This document shows, in pieces, positions 14,567 to 22,629 of a DNA stretch of 24,521 nucleotides (positions are counted from its first letter, which is position 1; each line of letters opens with the position of its first letter). Below the pieces are notes generated by a model that saw only the letters and a list, made by a program, of their open reading frames with translations, searched no databases and had not been told where the DNA came from. A program made the translations under genes and the position numbers. Location: contig JAXHUE010000026.1 in assembly GCA_034189655.1 (NCBI GenBank), positions 1 to 24,521 on the forward strand, written 5' to 3'. This stretch comes from JAXHUE01 sp034189655 (GTDB lineage: Bacteria; Chloroflexota; Dehalococcoidia; E44-bin15).

Positions 14567-15166
14567 CTACAGCACCAGGTACTGCACCGCCAGGAGCGCT
14601 ACCGCCACCACCACCGCGGCAAGCCACGTCGCCACACTCCAGGCAAAGACCTTGGCCCCATCGAACGGGCCGAAGGGGATGAGGTTGAAAAGGGCCAGCC
14701 AGCTATTGATCCACGCCCCCAGGGAGAAGAGCAGCGTCGGGTAGAACACGTCCAGCAGGATGAATACCACCGCCAGGCCCATGTTCAGCGCCGGCCCGGT
14801 TATCGATATCAGGCCGCTCTTCTCACGGGAGAGCGCCGCGACGCCCGAGGCATCGGCACGGGGGTATATCATCACCGCGCCCGGGGCGGCGAAGATGAAG
14901 CCAAAGAGCGAGAAGGCGAGGGCCACGGCCAGGCCCGCCGGCCACATGGTGTACTCGGCGAGGCAGCCCAGCCTCCGCGCCACGAAGCGGTGCCCCAGCT
15001 CGTGGATGATGAAGCCCGAGGAGACACCCACCAGGGCCATGAGTGACATGAGGAGGATGACCTGGGGGGAGGAAAAGGCCCGAAACCCCCCGGAGAAGGC
15101 GATGCCAAAGGCCAGCGCCAGGACGAGCGCCGATATGACGAGGTCTCTGAGCTCCCTTGCCCTCAT
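14567..15166 (-). CDS. Site-2 protease family (M50) membrane metalloprotease
   Basis: This 199-residue integral membrane zinc protease has HELGH at 55-59, giving the two zinc-binding histidines and the catalytic Glu56. The third zinc ligand lies in LFNLIPFGPFDGAKV near the C-terminus (D169), the counterpart of the NPxPxDG motif. About five to six hydrophobic helices surround these motifs. It is a short, core-only member without a PDZ domain, typical of the archaeal/actinobacterial group of uncharacterised M50 proteins. The start ATG is preceded by GGGAGAG. It is the last gene of the minus-strand block, 62 nt after the winged-helix gene, and faces the XRE gene tail to tail with a 30-nt gap that contains an imperfect hairpin. 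Confidence 0.9.
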   Translation of the reverse strand: MRARELRDLVISALVLALAFGIAFSGGFRAFSSPQVILLMSLMALVGVSSGFIIHELGHRFVARRLGCLAEYTMWPAGLAVALAFSLFGFIFAAPGAVMIYPRADASGVAALSREKSGLISITGPALNMGLAVVFILLDVFYPTLLFSLGAWINSWLALFNLIPFGPFDGAKVFAWSVATWLAAVVVAVALLAVQYLVL

Positions 15167-15228
15167 ATCTCTCCCACTCTCAATTGGCCCACGCTATACC
15201 CATCGCCGACAGGGCCCGCCCCGCACAG

Positions 15229-16368
15229 CTACGGCCGCGACGGACCACGGCCAGATGCCCCCTCCACCACCTCGACCTCACCGCCGGCGAGGAACCTGCC
15301 CACCTGCCGCGCCCTCTCCTCTATAAGGCGGGACAGGGCACCCTCGACCTCCTCGAAGAGAGTCAGCCTGACTGCAGCTTCAGGCCCCTCTACGAAGGCC
15401 CATACCCCGACAACCCTGCCGTCGACCAGGACGGTGGAGGTGGCGTTGCCGCCGCGGTCGAAGACCTGGTCATAGCGAGCGTGGTCGAGGTACCGGCGGC
15501 GCTCCTTGTAGCCCATGATGTAGGGGTCGAGCGCCGGCAGGAGGTTCACCGTCCGCCCTCCCTCGTGGCTCACCCGCTCCAGGAGGCCTTCGTCTGAACG
15601 CAGCATCACGAAGTCGCCATCCATCCCCGCCATGCCCACCGTGACCGTCTGCCCCCCGATGACCTCCAGCGCATCGAGCACCGTTCTCTTGCTCAACCCG
15701 CTCCACCAGGCGATATCGTTCACCGTCGCCGGGCCGTAGGAACGCAGGTAGCGGTGAACCAGGAGGGCCACGCCCTCGGACTCGCCGTACCTCGCCAGGT
15801 CTATGGTGGGGTAGCGCTCGGCGAAGACGGCATAGCGGTAGCTCTTGGCCCTCCAGTTGTCCCTCGACCCGATCCTGGCGAGCAACCCATGGTCGCACAT
15901 AAGGCTGATGGCGGCGGCGATGTTGTCATCGGTACCCACCTCACTCTTTATCTGGGCCGGCGTCATCTCCCTGCCCCTCACCACCTCCATGATGGCCTGG
16001 GAGACCCCTGGGTATCGCTCTGCCCCCAGCCCTCGAAACTGGGCGTAGCGGCTGGACAGCCTGTCCACCATGGCCCTGGTAGCCGCGTGCACCATGGGGG
16101 CCATCTCCGCGGTGAGGATGTGCAGCGTCCCCCGCATGCACCTCATCTTCACCATACTCCTGTCGACATAGAGCTCCTGGTCGAGGTCACCCTTCTCGAA
16201 ACCGGGCATCCTGGCGAACAGGGACAGGTAGGGCTCCACGGTGCCGGTGGCATGCAGGCCACAGATATCATCGGCGACGCGGAGTACGTCGTGGGCCCGG
16301 GAATCCTCCGCGAGGTGCTGCTTACGGAGGACCATGCGGTTTACGGTATCCAGGTTCAACTCTCTCAT
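15229..16368 (-). CDS. Winged-helix DNA-binding protein of the AlkZ/YcaQ (HTH_42) family
   Basis: This protein of about 379 residues matches the HTH_42 family, which includes the AlkZ and YcaQ DNA glycosylases that remove bulky or crosslinked alkylated bases. The N-terminus LNLDTVNRMVLRKQHL, the segment CGLHATGTVEPYLSLFAR, MRGTLHILTAEM and a late LLPALDPYIMGYKERRRYLD are family landmarks. In known glycosylases the catalytic motif in the second segment is QxQ or QxD; here it reads H-A-T, so activity may be altered. The frame is open to a GTG at 16407, but the family-like N-terminus begins at ATG 16368. Neither has a strong ribosome binding site, so the start is uncertain. It lies directly downstream of nadA and may share its transcript. 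Confidence 0.82.
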   Translation of the reverse strand: MRELNLDTVNRMVLRKQHLAEDSRAHDVLRVADDICGLHATGTVEPYLSLFARMPGFEKGDLDQELYVDRSMVKMRCMRGTLHILTAEMAPMVHAATRAMVDRLSSRYAQFRGLGAERYPGVSQAIMEVVRGREMTPAQIKSEVGTDDNIAAAISLMCDHGLLARIGSRDNWRAKSYRYAVFAERYPTIDLARYGESEGVALLVHRYLRSYGPATVNDIAWWSGLSKRTVLDALEVIGGQTVTVGMAGMDGDFVMLRSDEGLLERVSHEGGRTVNLLPALDPYIMGYKERRRYLDHARYDQVFDRGGNATSTVLVDGRVVGVWAFVEGPEAAVRLTLFEEVEGALSRLIEERARQVGRFLAGGEVEVVEGASGRGPSRP

Positions 16369-16427
16369 CGTTGAATCAACGCCACGCACTGTCCCACCAC
16401 ATGGCACCCACCTGCCGCTGGCCGGGG

Positions 16428-17372
16428 CTATACCGCCTCCAGCATGCGCTGTACGGCGGCACTGGCCCGCACGCGGATATCCTCGGGCACCCTGACCTCG
16501 GGGGCCATGTCCTCAAGCGCCAAGATGATGGTGTCTAGCGTGATGAGCTTCATCCACGGGCACACCGCCTGCTCCGACACAGGATAGAAGCGCGTGCCCG
16601 GGTTCTCCTTCCTCAGCCGGTGCAGTATCCCGAGCTCCGTCCCCACTATTATCTCCTGGGCCTCGGCCTCGCGGGCGAAGCGGCACATGCCGCCGGTGCT
16701 CAGCACCTCGTCGGCGAGGGCGATGACCTCGGGACGGCACTCGGGGTGCACCACCACCGCGGCCGCGGGGTGCCCCTGCCTGAGCCTGGCGATGTCCTCC
16801 GCCCTGATGCGGGCATGGGTGGGGCAGTAGCCGGGCCACAGCAGCATGGTGCGCCCCGTCCTGGTGAAGACGTAGTGGCCCAGGTACTGGTCGGGCACGA
16901 ATATGATCTCTCTGTCGGCGCTTATCCCCGACACCAGGCGCAGCGCATTGGCCGAGGTGCAGCATATGTCGGACTCCGCCTTGACCTCGGCGCTGGAGTT
17001 GACGTAGCACACCACGATGGCCCCGGGGTGCTCCCTCTTCATCTCGCAAAGGGCATCGGCGGTGATCATATCGGCCATGGCACAGCCGGCGTGCAGGTCG
17101 GGCAGGAGCACCGTCTTGTCGGGGCAGAGGATGGAGGCAGTCTCCGCCATGAAGAGGACGCCGCAGAACACGATGACCTCGGCGTCGGCCTGGGCCGCCC
17201 GCTGGCTGAGCTCCAGGGAATCGCCCACGAAGTCAGCGACGTCCTGGACCTCGCCAAGCTGATAGTTGTGGGCCAGGATGATGGCCCGCCTCTCCTGCTT
17301 CAGGCTCAGCACCCTGTCCCTCAACCTGGCATCGAAGTCTACGGGGGCCTCTCTGGCGGCAGCTCTATCCAT
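16428..17372 (-). CDS. nadA: Quinolinate synthase
   Basis: This 314-residue NadA condenses iminoaspartate with dihydroxyacetone phosphate to quinolinate, the first committed step of de novo NAD synthesis. Signatures are ILAHNYQLGEVQDVADFVGDS, VNSSAEVKAESDICCTSANA, VPDQYLGHYV, GYCPTHARI, VVVHPECRPEV and AVCPWMKL. The three [4Fe-4S] ligands are C97, C183 and C271, with the spacing of the compact Thermotoga-type enzyme. The ATG start overlaps the fdhD stop by 8 nt. No nadB or nadC is in the window, so the gene's place here probably reflects its need for an Fe-S cluster and operon history. Confidence 0.97.
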   Translation of the reverse strand: MDRAAAREAPVDFDARLRDRVLSLKQERRAIILAHNYQLGEVQDVADFVGDSLELSQRAAQADAEVIVFCGVLFMAETASILCPDKTVLLPDLHAGCAMADMITADALCEMKREHPGAIVVCYVNSSAEVKAESDICCTSANALRLVSGISADREIIFVPDQYLGHYVFTRTGRTMLLWPGYCPTHARIRAEDIARLRQGHPAAAVVVHPECRPEVIALADEVLSTGGMCRFAREAEAQEIIVGTELGILHRLRKENPGTRFYPVSEQAVCPWMKLITLDTIILALEDMAPEVRVPEDIRVRASAAVQRMLEAV

Positions 17373-18153
17373 CGCTCACTCTCCATTCGTGGCTGTAGAC
17401 GTTCATCCTCTGGCCCCGCACGAAGCCGACGACGGTGACGCCGAGGCGCAGGCCCAGCTCCACGGCCATATCGGTGGCGGCCGAGCGCGAGATGAGCATG
17501 GGTATGTCCCGCCTGGCCACCTTCATCAGTATCTCGGACGATATGCGGCCGCTGGTCACCACTACGCAGTCCGCCGTGGGTATGCCCCGCACGATGCACT
17601 CGCCGAACACCTTGTCGATGGCGTTGTGTCTCCCGATGTCCTCGGCGAAGACCAGGATGTCCTGGCCGTGGCACAGGGCAGCGCTGTGCACCCCGCCCGT
17701 GGCCCGGTACATCTCCGAGCGCCGCTGGAACTGCCGCACCAGCGCGGTGACCTCGCCCGCAGACATGGTGAGCCCGGACTCCACGCCCGCCTGGCTCATG
17801 GCATCGGCGGCGCTGTAGAACGATGCACCGCGGCCACAGCCCGACGTGATCAGCCGCTTGAAGGGCAGCTCCCTCTCGACCACGCCACCGCCCACGGTCT
17901 CGACCCGCACCACGCCGCGGCGGTCATCGAGCATCACCCTGCCGATGTCGGCCCCACCTGCTATCAGCCCCTCGGAGGAGAGGAAGCCGATGGCCAGATG
18001 CTTCATGTCACTGGGCGTGCAGAGCAGGGTCACTATCTCCTGGCCGTCCAGGACGATGGTGAGGGGGAACTCGGCGGCGACGATGTCCTCGACCTGGGCC
18101 CGCCCCTGCGCCGAGACCCTGTGGACGGCGACACCCCTGGTCACCTCCACCAT
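17365..18153 (-). CDS. fdhD: Formate dehydrogenase accessory sulfurtransferase FdhD
   Basis: This 262-residue FdhD passes sulfur from the IscS persulfide to the molybdenum/tungsten bis-MGD cofactor of formate dehydrogenase. Family segments are AAEFPLTIVLDGQEIVTLLCTP, HLAIGFLSSEGLI, TGGVHSAAL, EDIGRHNAIDKVFGE, TSGRISSEI and ISRSAATDMAVEL. The sulfur-carrying loop reads TSGCGRG (C106): only one Cys, where E. coli FdhD has CxxC. This single-Cys form is common in anaerobes as far as I recall. It begins 4 nt after the MOSC gene and overlaps nadA. No formate dehydrogenase gene is present here, so its target is encoded elsewhere. Confidence 0.95.
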   Translation of the reverse strand: MVEVTRGVAVHRVSAQGRAQVEDIVAAEFPLTIVLDGQEIVTLLCTPSDMKHLAIGFLSSEGLIAGGADIGRVMLDDRRGVVRVETVGGGVVERELPFKRLITSGCGRGASFYSAADAMSQAGVESGLTMSAGEVTALVRQFQRRSEMYRATGGVHSAALCHGQDILVFAEDIGRHNAIDKVFGECIVRGIPTADCVVVTSGRISSEILMKVARRDIPMLISRSAATDMAVELGLRLGVTVVGFVRGQRMNVYSHEWRVSDG

Positions 18154-18157
18154 GCCG

Positions 18158-18595
18158 CTAGCCCCCTCTCTCGATGGGGTCCCCCGCCCCTACCTTCCCG
18201 CCGCGGACGACCCTGGCGAACACGCCCTCGCGGGGCATGACACAGTCGCCCGCCTGGCGGTAGATGGCGCAGGGGGCGTGGCACTCTTTGCCGATCTGGG
18301 ACACCTCCAGGACGGCCTCCTGGCCTATGGAGAGCCTGGAGCCCACGGGCAGGGACACCAGGTCGATACCCTCGGTGGTGAGGTTCTCGGCGAAGTCGCC
18401 GGGCCCCACGTCGAGGCCCTGGGCCCGCATGGTATCGATGCTCTCTATGGCGAGCAGGCTCACCTGGCGATGGGTGGCACAATCGGCGTGGGCATCGCCC
18501 AAAAGCCCGAAGCCCTCCTTGAGCACCCCCTGGCCTGCCGGCCTCTTCTTGGCGCCCTTGTCTTCGCCGCTGCACACCGCAACTATCCTGGCCAT
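18158..18595 (-). CDS. MOSC domain-containing protein
   Basis: This 145-residue stand-alone MOSC domain belongs to a beta-barrel family related to the C-terminus of molybdenum-cofactor sulfurase and to YiiM/YuaD. The typical core GDAHADCATHRQVSLLA is at about 33-49 and GKECHAPCAIYRQAGDCVMPREGVFARV is at 102-129. C118 is the conserved MOSC cysteine; C105 and C109 are extra. It starts 7 nt after mnmA, with GAGGTG upstream, and is followed 4 nt later by fdhD. Its place beside fdhD supports handling of sulfur or Moco for a molybdoenzyme. The exact reaction is unknown. Confidence 0.92.
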   Translation of the reverse strand: MARIVAVCSGEDKGAKKRPAGQGVLKEGFGLLGDAHADCATHRQVSLLAIESIDTMRAQGLDVGPGDFAENLTTEGIDLVSLPVGSRLSIGQEAVLEVSQIGKECHAPCAIYRQAGDCVMPREGVFARVVRGGKVGAGDPIERGG

Positions 18596-18602
18596 CCTGC
18601 CA

Positions 18603-19676
18603 TCACCTCACGACCTGCTCTATCGTCCCGCCGCCCACCACAACGTCATCGCGATAGAATACTACTGCCTGGCCCGGCGCGACGGCCAGCTGGGGCCGCC
18701 GGAACACGACACGGGCCACCTCTCCGCCGGGAAGCGGGGCCACCTCGGCATCGGCCTCCTGGTGGCGATACCTTATCCTGGCCTTAAGCCCTGTGGGCCA
18801 TCGTGGGGGCTCGTCCGCTATCCAGCAGACGTCGGAGGCGATGAGCTCGCGGCCGTAGACCTCCTCCCGGGCCCCCACGACGAGGGCGTTCCTCTCACCG
18901 TCGATGGCCACCACGTACCAGGGCCCGCCACGCGATACCCCCAGCCCCCGGCGCTGCCCGACGGTGTAGTGCAGGACGCCGGCGTGCTCCCCCAGCACGT
19001 TCCCCTCGCCGTCCAGGATGGGGCCCGGCCCTATCGCCTGTGGCCAGACGGCCTTTAAAAAGCGGCCGTAGTCGCCGTCGGGGGCGAAACAGAGCTCACG
19101 GCTCTCCGCCCGCCCCGCCACCGGCAGCCCCAGGCCACGAGCCATCTGCCTCACCCTCTCCTTGGCCAGCCCCCCGAGCGGCATCAGGGTACGGCTGAGC
19201 TGCCGCTGGGCCATGGCGTACAGCACGTACGACTGGTCTCTGCTCGAGTCCAGGCCCTTCTTGAGCAGGTATCCGCCGTCGGCCTGCTCTATCCGTGCGT
19301 AGTGCCCCGTCGCCACGAGGTCGGCCCCCAGTTCCCCGGCCTTGTGGAGCAGGGCGTCGAACTTGACGAAGCGGTTGCACCGTACGCAGGGATTGGGCGT
19401 CCTCCCCCTCAAGTACTCGGCACAGAAGTGCCATACCACCTCCTGGGCAAAGACGTCTGCCATGTCCAGCACGTAGTGAGGGATGCCCAGCACCTGGGCC
19501 ACCCTCCTCGCCTCCTCGACCCCGTCCAGGCCGCAGCAGCCACCGGGTGTATCGGCCCCGGCCGGGGGCCACAGCCGCAAGGTGGCTCCGATGACCTGGT
19601 ACCCCTGATCCCGAAGCAGGGCAGCGGCGACGGAGGAGTCTACCCCGCCGCTCATGGCGACCACTACCCTCTCCAT
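18603..19676 (-). CDS. mnmA: tRNA-specific 2-thiouridylase MnmA
   Basis: This 357-residue, full-length MnmA makes the 2-thio group of U34 in tRNA Lys, Glu and Gln, using sulfur that comes from IscS. The PP-loop SGGVDSS is at 9-15. The tRNA/catalytic loop GRTPNPCVRCNRFVKF gives C97 and C100, and ESRELCF gives the second catalytic cysteine C196. The central VGQRRGLGVS and the C-terminal beta-barrel are present. The C97/C100/C196 set could bind an Fe-S cluster in place of forming only a disulfide. The ATG at 19676 lacks a clear Shine-Dalgarno. A 59-nt gap separates it from the YHS gene, where I see no convincing promoter. Confidence 0.97.
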   Translation of the reverse strand: MERVVVAMSGGVDSSVAAALLRDQGYQVIGATLRLWPPAGADTPGGCCGLDGVEEARRVAQVLGIPHYVLDMADVFAQEVVWHFCAEYLRGRTPNPCVRCNRFVKFDALLHKAGELGADLVATGHYARIEQADGGYLLKKGLDSSRDQSYVLYAMAQRQLSRTLMPLGGLAKERVRQMARGLGLPVAGRAESRELCFAPDGDYGRFLKAVWPQAIGPGPILDGEGNVLGEHAGVLHYTVGQRRGLGVSRGGPWYVVAIDGERNALVVGAREEVYGRELIASDVCWIADEPPRWPTGLKARIRYRHQEADAEVAPLPGGEVARVVFRRPQLAVAPGQAVVFYRDDVVVGGGTIEQVVR

Positions 19677-19735
19677 AGCTATAACGACACCGTGGCTATC
19701 CAGCTCCGCTACCTGCGGAAGAGCCTCCGTACCGG

Positions 19736-19915
19736 TCAGCTCGGTGGATGGCCCCTTCCCGTGCCGACCTCCCCTTTCGAGTACCTCTCCGGGTCTTCGT
19801 CGAAGGCCTTCTTACAGCCCACGGCACAGAAGTAGTAGGTCTTCCCCTTATACTCCGAGGTGGCCGCCGCCTTCCCCTCGTCAACCTCCATGTGGCATAC
19901 CGGGTCTATCGCCAT
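19736..19915 (-). CDS. Small YHS-domain protein
   Basis: This 59-residue protein is essentially one YHS domain: MAIDPVCHMEVDEGKAAATSEYKGKTYYFCAVGCKKAFDEDPERY. The three cysteines (PVCHM, YFC, VGC) and the aromatic pair are the usual metal-binding (copper or heavy metal) positions, as in the N-terminus of some P-type ATPases. The frame also has a GTG 9 nt upstream at 19924, but ATG 19915 is better spaced from GGGAGGGG and lies 1 nt after the stop of the CoA-binding gene. Between iscS and mnmA it may act as a metal or sulfur chaperone; that is an inference. Confidence 0.88.
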   Translation of the reverse strand: MAIDPVCHMEVDEGKAAATSEYKGKTYYFCAVGCKKAFDEDPERYSKGEVGTGRGHPPS

Positions 19916-19916
19916 C

Positions 19917-20321
19917 TCAGGCACCCCCTCCCTGCATCTTCTGGTGCTCCTTGAACATACACTTGTCCATGACTACCATGAGCCCGGCCTCCCTGGCCCT
20001 CGCCGCCGCCTCCTTGTGTACCACCCCCTCCTGCATCCACACCGCCTTGGCCCCGATCTTGATGGCCTCCTCGACGATGGCCGGCACCTCGTCTGGGCTG
20101 CGGAATATGTCCACCACGTCCACCGGCCCCGGTATAGATGCAAGGTCAGGGTAGCTGGTCTCCCCCAGTATCTCCTGTGCGGCGGGGTTCACCGGGACTA
20201 TCTTGTAGCCCTGCTCTTTTAAGTAGCTGGCCACGCGGTGCGAGGTGCGCTCCGGGTTGGGCGAGAGCCCCACCACCGCGACGACGTGGCTCTGCTTCAG
20301 TATCTTCTCCTCTCTCCTCAT
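19917..20321 (-). CDS. CoA-binding (Rossmann, YccU-like) protein
   Basis: This 134-residue single-domain CoA-binding protein contains VVAVVGLSPNPERTSHRVASYLKEQGYKIVPVNPAA, GETSYPDLASIPGPVDVVDIFR and GAKAVWMQEGVVHKEAAARAREAGLMVVMDKCMFKEH. These are the motifs of the YccU/CoA_binding_2 family, related to the nucleotide-binding domain of succinyl-CoA synthetase. The frame runs up to a GTG at 20342, but ATG 20321 has AGGAGG 6 nt upstream and is used here. It lies between iscS and the YHS gene. An AT-rich element shared with the Rrf2 promoter lies 36-46 nt upstream. Its function is unknown. Confidence 0.9.
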   Translation of the reverse strand: MRREEKILKQSHVVAVVGLSPNPERTSHRVASYLKEQGYKIVPVNPAAQEILGETSYPDLASIPGPVDVVDIFRSPDEVPAIVEEAIKIGAKAVWMQEGVVHKEAAARAREAGLMVVMDKCMFKEHQKMQGGGA

Positions 20322-20356
20322 GGCCTGCCTCCTCACGTTCACACTTCCATATTAGC

Positions 20357-20367
20357 ATATTATCAGT
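20357..20367 (-). promoter_or_regulatory. AT-rich element shared with the Rrf2 gene leader
   Basis: On the minus strand ACTGATAATAT (20367-20357) is followed by GCTAATATGG. The same 11 bases occur at 23107-23097 in front of the Rrf2 regulator. It could be an operator for that regulator or a -10-like element (GATAAT); no -35 is visible upstream. Confidence 0.4.
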
Positions 20368-20403
20368 GAGGCGTCACACAGGGCGCGCCACCCGGCCCTC
20401 GCG

Positions 20404-21570
20404 CTAGCCGTCACGCCTGGTGAGCGGCGACATGGCCCGCAGCCTGGCCACGATGGGGGGCAGCACGGCGAGGACACGGTCGATCGCCTCGTCCGAGGTG
20501 AAGCGCCCCAGGCTGAACCTGAGCGAGCCGTGGGCGGCCTGGTGGGACAGCCCCATGGCGAGGAGCACGTGGGACGGCTCCATGCTCCCCGAGCTGCACG
20601 CCGAGCCGGTGGAGGCAGCGACCCCCTCGAGGTCTAAGTTGAGCAGCATGGACTCGCCCTCGACAGAGGCGAAGCTCACGTTCACGTTGTTGGGCAGCCG
20701 CCGCGTGGGGTGCCCGTTGAGGCGGCAGTCCTCGATACGGGCCATGAGGCCCGCGACCAGCCGGTCGCGGAGCGCGACCAGGCGCCGCGCCTCGGCGTCC
20801 ATGTCCCCCTGCGCGAGCTGCGCCGCCATGCCCAGGCCCACGATACCGGCCACGTTCTCGGTGCCGGCGCGGCGCCTCCTCTCCTGCTCCCCGCCGTGAA
20901 TGAGCGGCGCCACCCTGGTGCCCTTCCTGATGTAGAGCGCCCCCACCCCCTTGGGCCCATAGAGCTTGTGCGCCGATATCGAGAGCAGGTCGACGCCGAG
21001 CCCGTCCACATCGACGGGAATGCGCCCCACTGTCTGCACGGCATCGGTGTGGAAGGCGATCCCCCTCTCCCGCGCGATGGCCCCTATCTCGGCGATGGGC
21101 TGTATGGTGCCCACCTCGTTGTTGGCGTGCATCACCGATATCAGTATCGTCCTCTCGGTGATGGCCCCGGCTACGTCTCCAGGGGAGACCAGGCCGTCGC
21201 CGCCTGCGGGGAGGCGGGTCACTGCATACCCCATTCCCTCCAGGTGCCGGCACGTCTCCAGGACGGCGTGGTGCTCGATGGCCGAAGTGACGATGTGGTT
21301 GCCCTTCCCCTCGCTGGCACGGGCGACGCCCAGGAGGGCCAGGTTGTCCGCCTCGGTACCGCCGCTGGTGAACACTATCTCCTCTTCGCGGGCACCTATC
21401 AGGGCGGCCACCCCCTCACGCGCCTGGGCCACGGCCTCCCTCGCCTCCTGGCCTAAGGAGTGGATGCTGGAGGGATTGCCGAAGGCATCGCTGAAATAGG
21501 GGGTCATCGCCGCCAGCACCTCGGGGTGTACCGGTGTCGTCGCGGCATAGTCCAGGTATATCCGCTTCAT
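20404..21570 (-). CDS. iscS: Cysteine desulfurase (IscS/NifS family)
   Basis: This 388-residue class V aminotransferase takes sulfur from cysteine as an enzyme persulfide. MKRIYLDYAATTPV opens the protein, TSGGTEADN is near 68, SAIEHHAVLE is at 96-105, the PLP lysine is K202 (SISAHKLYGPKG), and the catalytic Cys is C325 in the loop ASTGSACSSG. The long Cys loop places it with group I (IscS/NifS) and not SufS. The frame is open to an ATG at 21588, but the family start MKRIYL at 21570 has GGGGGAAG upstream. The gene has an 85-nt upstream gap after cysK. No IscU scaffold follows; the sulfur users here are mnmA and fdhD. Confidence 0.96.
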   Translation of the reverse strand: MKRIYLDYAATTPVHPEVLAAMTPYFSDAFGNPSSIHSLGQEAREAVAQAREGVAALIGAREEEIVFTSGGTEADNLALLGVARASEGKGNHIVTSAIEHHAVLETCRHLEGMGYAVTRLPAGGDGLVSPGDVAGAITERTILISVMHANNEVGTIQPIAEIGAIARERGIAFHTDAVQTVGRIPVDVDGLGVDLLSISAHKLYGPKGVGALYIRKGTRVAPLIHGGEQERRRRAGTENVAGIVGLGMAAQLAQGDMDAEARRLVALRDRLVAGLMARIEDCRLNGHPTRRLPNNVNVSFASVEGESMLLNLDLEGVAASTGSACSSGSMEPSHVLLAMGLSHQAAHGSLRFSLGRFTSDEAIDRVLAVLPPIVARLRAMSPLTRRDG

Positions 21571-21673
21571 GTCATCTTCCCCCGCCATTTCTCAGGACAT
21601 TCGGTGGAGGCCATTACTACACATCCCTAATAGCATGATGGCACCGTGGCTCTCGCGGTTGAGCCCCCCGCCG

Positions 21674-22606
21674 TTAGGGTGTGGCCTCCTGGAAGAGCCC
21701 GGTGCTCAAGTAACGCTCCCCGGTATCGGGCAGGATGACCACGATGAGCGCGCCCTCGCTCTCCGGGCGCTGGGCCACCTTCACGGCAGCCCACACCGCG
21801 GCACCGGAGGATATGCCGGCGAGGATGCCCTCTTCCCTGGCGAGACGCCGTGCCATGGCAGCGGCCTCATCGCCGGTGACCGTGATCACCTCGTCTACCA
21901 GGTCCATCGCCAGCACCTCGGGCACGAACCCGGCCCCTATGCCCTGGATGCGGTGGCTGCCCGGCCTCCCCCCGGAGAGTACCGGTGACTCCGCGGGCTC
22001 AACGGCGACGGCGCGGAAACCGGGCCTCCTCGCCTTGAGCGCCTGGGCAACGCCGGTGATGGTGCCCCCCGTCCCCACACCCGAGACCAGGACGTCCACC
22101 CGGCCGTCGGTGTCCCTCCATATCTCCTCGGCGGTGGTCTCGCGGTGTATCCTGGGATTGGCCGGGTTTTTGAACTGCTGGGGCATGAAGGAACCAGGGG
22201 TCAGAGCACAAATCTCCTCCGCCCGGCGCACCGCACCTGCCATGCCCTCGGCACCGGGGGTGAGCACTATCTCGGCGCCAAAGGCGGCCAGGAGCTGCCT
22301 GCGCTCCTGCGACATGGTCTCGGGCATGGTGAGGACGAGCCGGTAGCCCCGCGCGGCACAGACGAAGGCGAGGGCGATGCCGGTATTGCCGCTCGTCGGC
22401 TCTACTATCACGGTGTCCGCCGTGATGGCCCCGGCCTCACAGGCGGCATCGAGCATGGAGACGCCGATCCTGTCCTTCACGCTGCCGCAGGGGTTGAAGG
22501 ACTCCAGCTTGGCCACTACCTCTGCCCCCGGCGGCGCCACCCGGCGCAGCCTCACCAGGGGCGTACCGCCGATAAGCTCGGTGATATCTTCCGCTATCCT
22601 GGGCAC
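21674..22606 (-). CDS. cysK: Cysteine synthase (O-acetylserine sulfhydrylase)
   Basis: This 310-residue PLP enzyme makes cysteine from O-acetylserine and sulfide. It has the usual length, with ITELIGGTPLVRLRR at the N-terminus, PLP lysine K44 in NPCGSVKDR, the substrate loop PTSGNTGIALAF, the phosphate loop GVGTGGTITGV and GISSGAAVWAA near the C-terminus. The start is GTG at 22606 with GGAGGT 9 nt upstream. It follows the Rrf2 regulator by 23 nt and supplies cysteine to the desulfurase encoded next. CysK and CysM-type specificity cannot be told apart by eye. Confidence 0.96.
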   Translation of the reverse strand: MPRIAEDITELIGGTPLVRLRRVAPPGAEVVAKLESFNPCGSVKDRIGVSMLDAACEAGAITADTVIVEPTSGNTGIALAFVCAARGYRLVLTMPETMSQERRQLLAAFGAEIVLTPGAEGMAGAVRRAEEICALTPGSFMPQQFKNPANPRIHRETTAEEIWRDTDGRVDVLVSGVGTGGTITGVAQALKARRPGFRAVAVEPAESPVLSGGRPGSHRIQGIGAGFVPEVLAMDLVDEVITVTGDEAAAMARRLAREEGILAGISSGAAVWAAVKVAQRPESEGALIVVILPDTGERYLSTGLFQEATP

Positions 22607-22629
22607 TGAAATCTACCTCCCTCGTTGCC

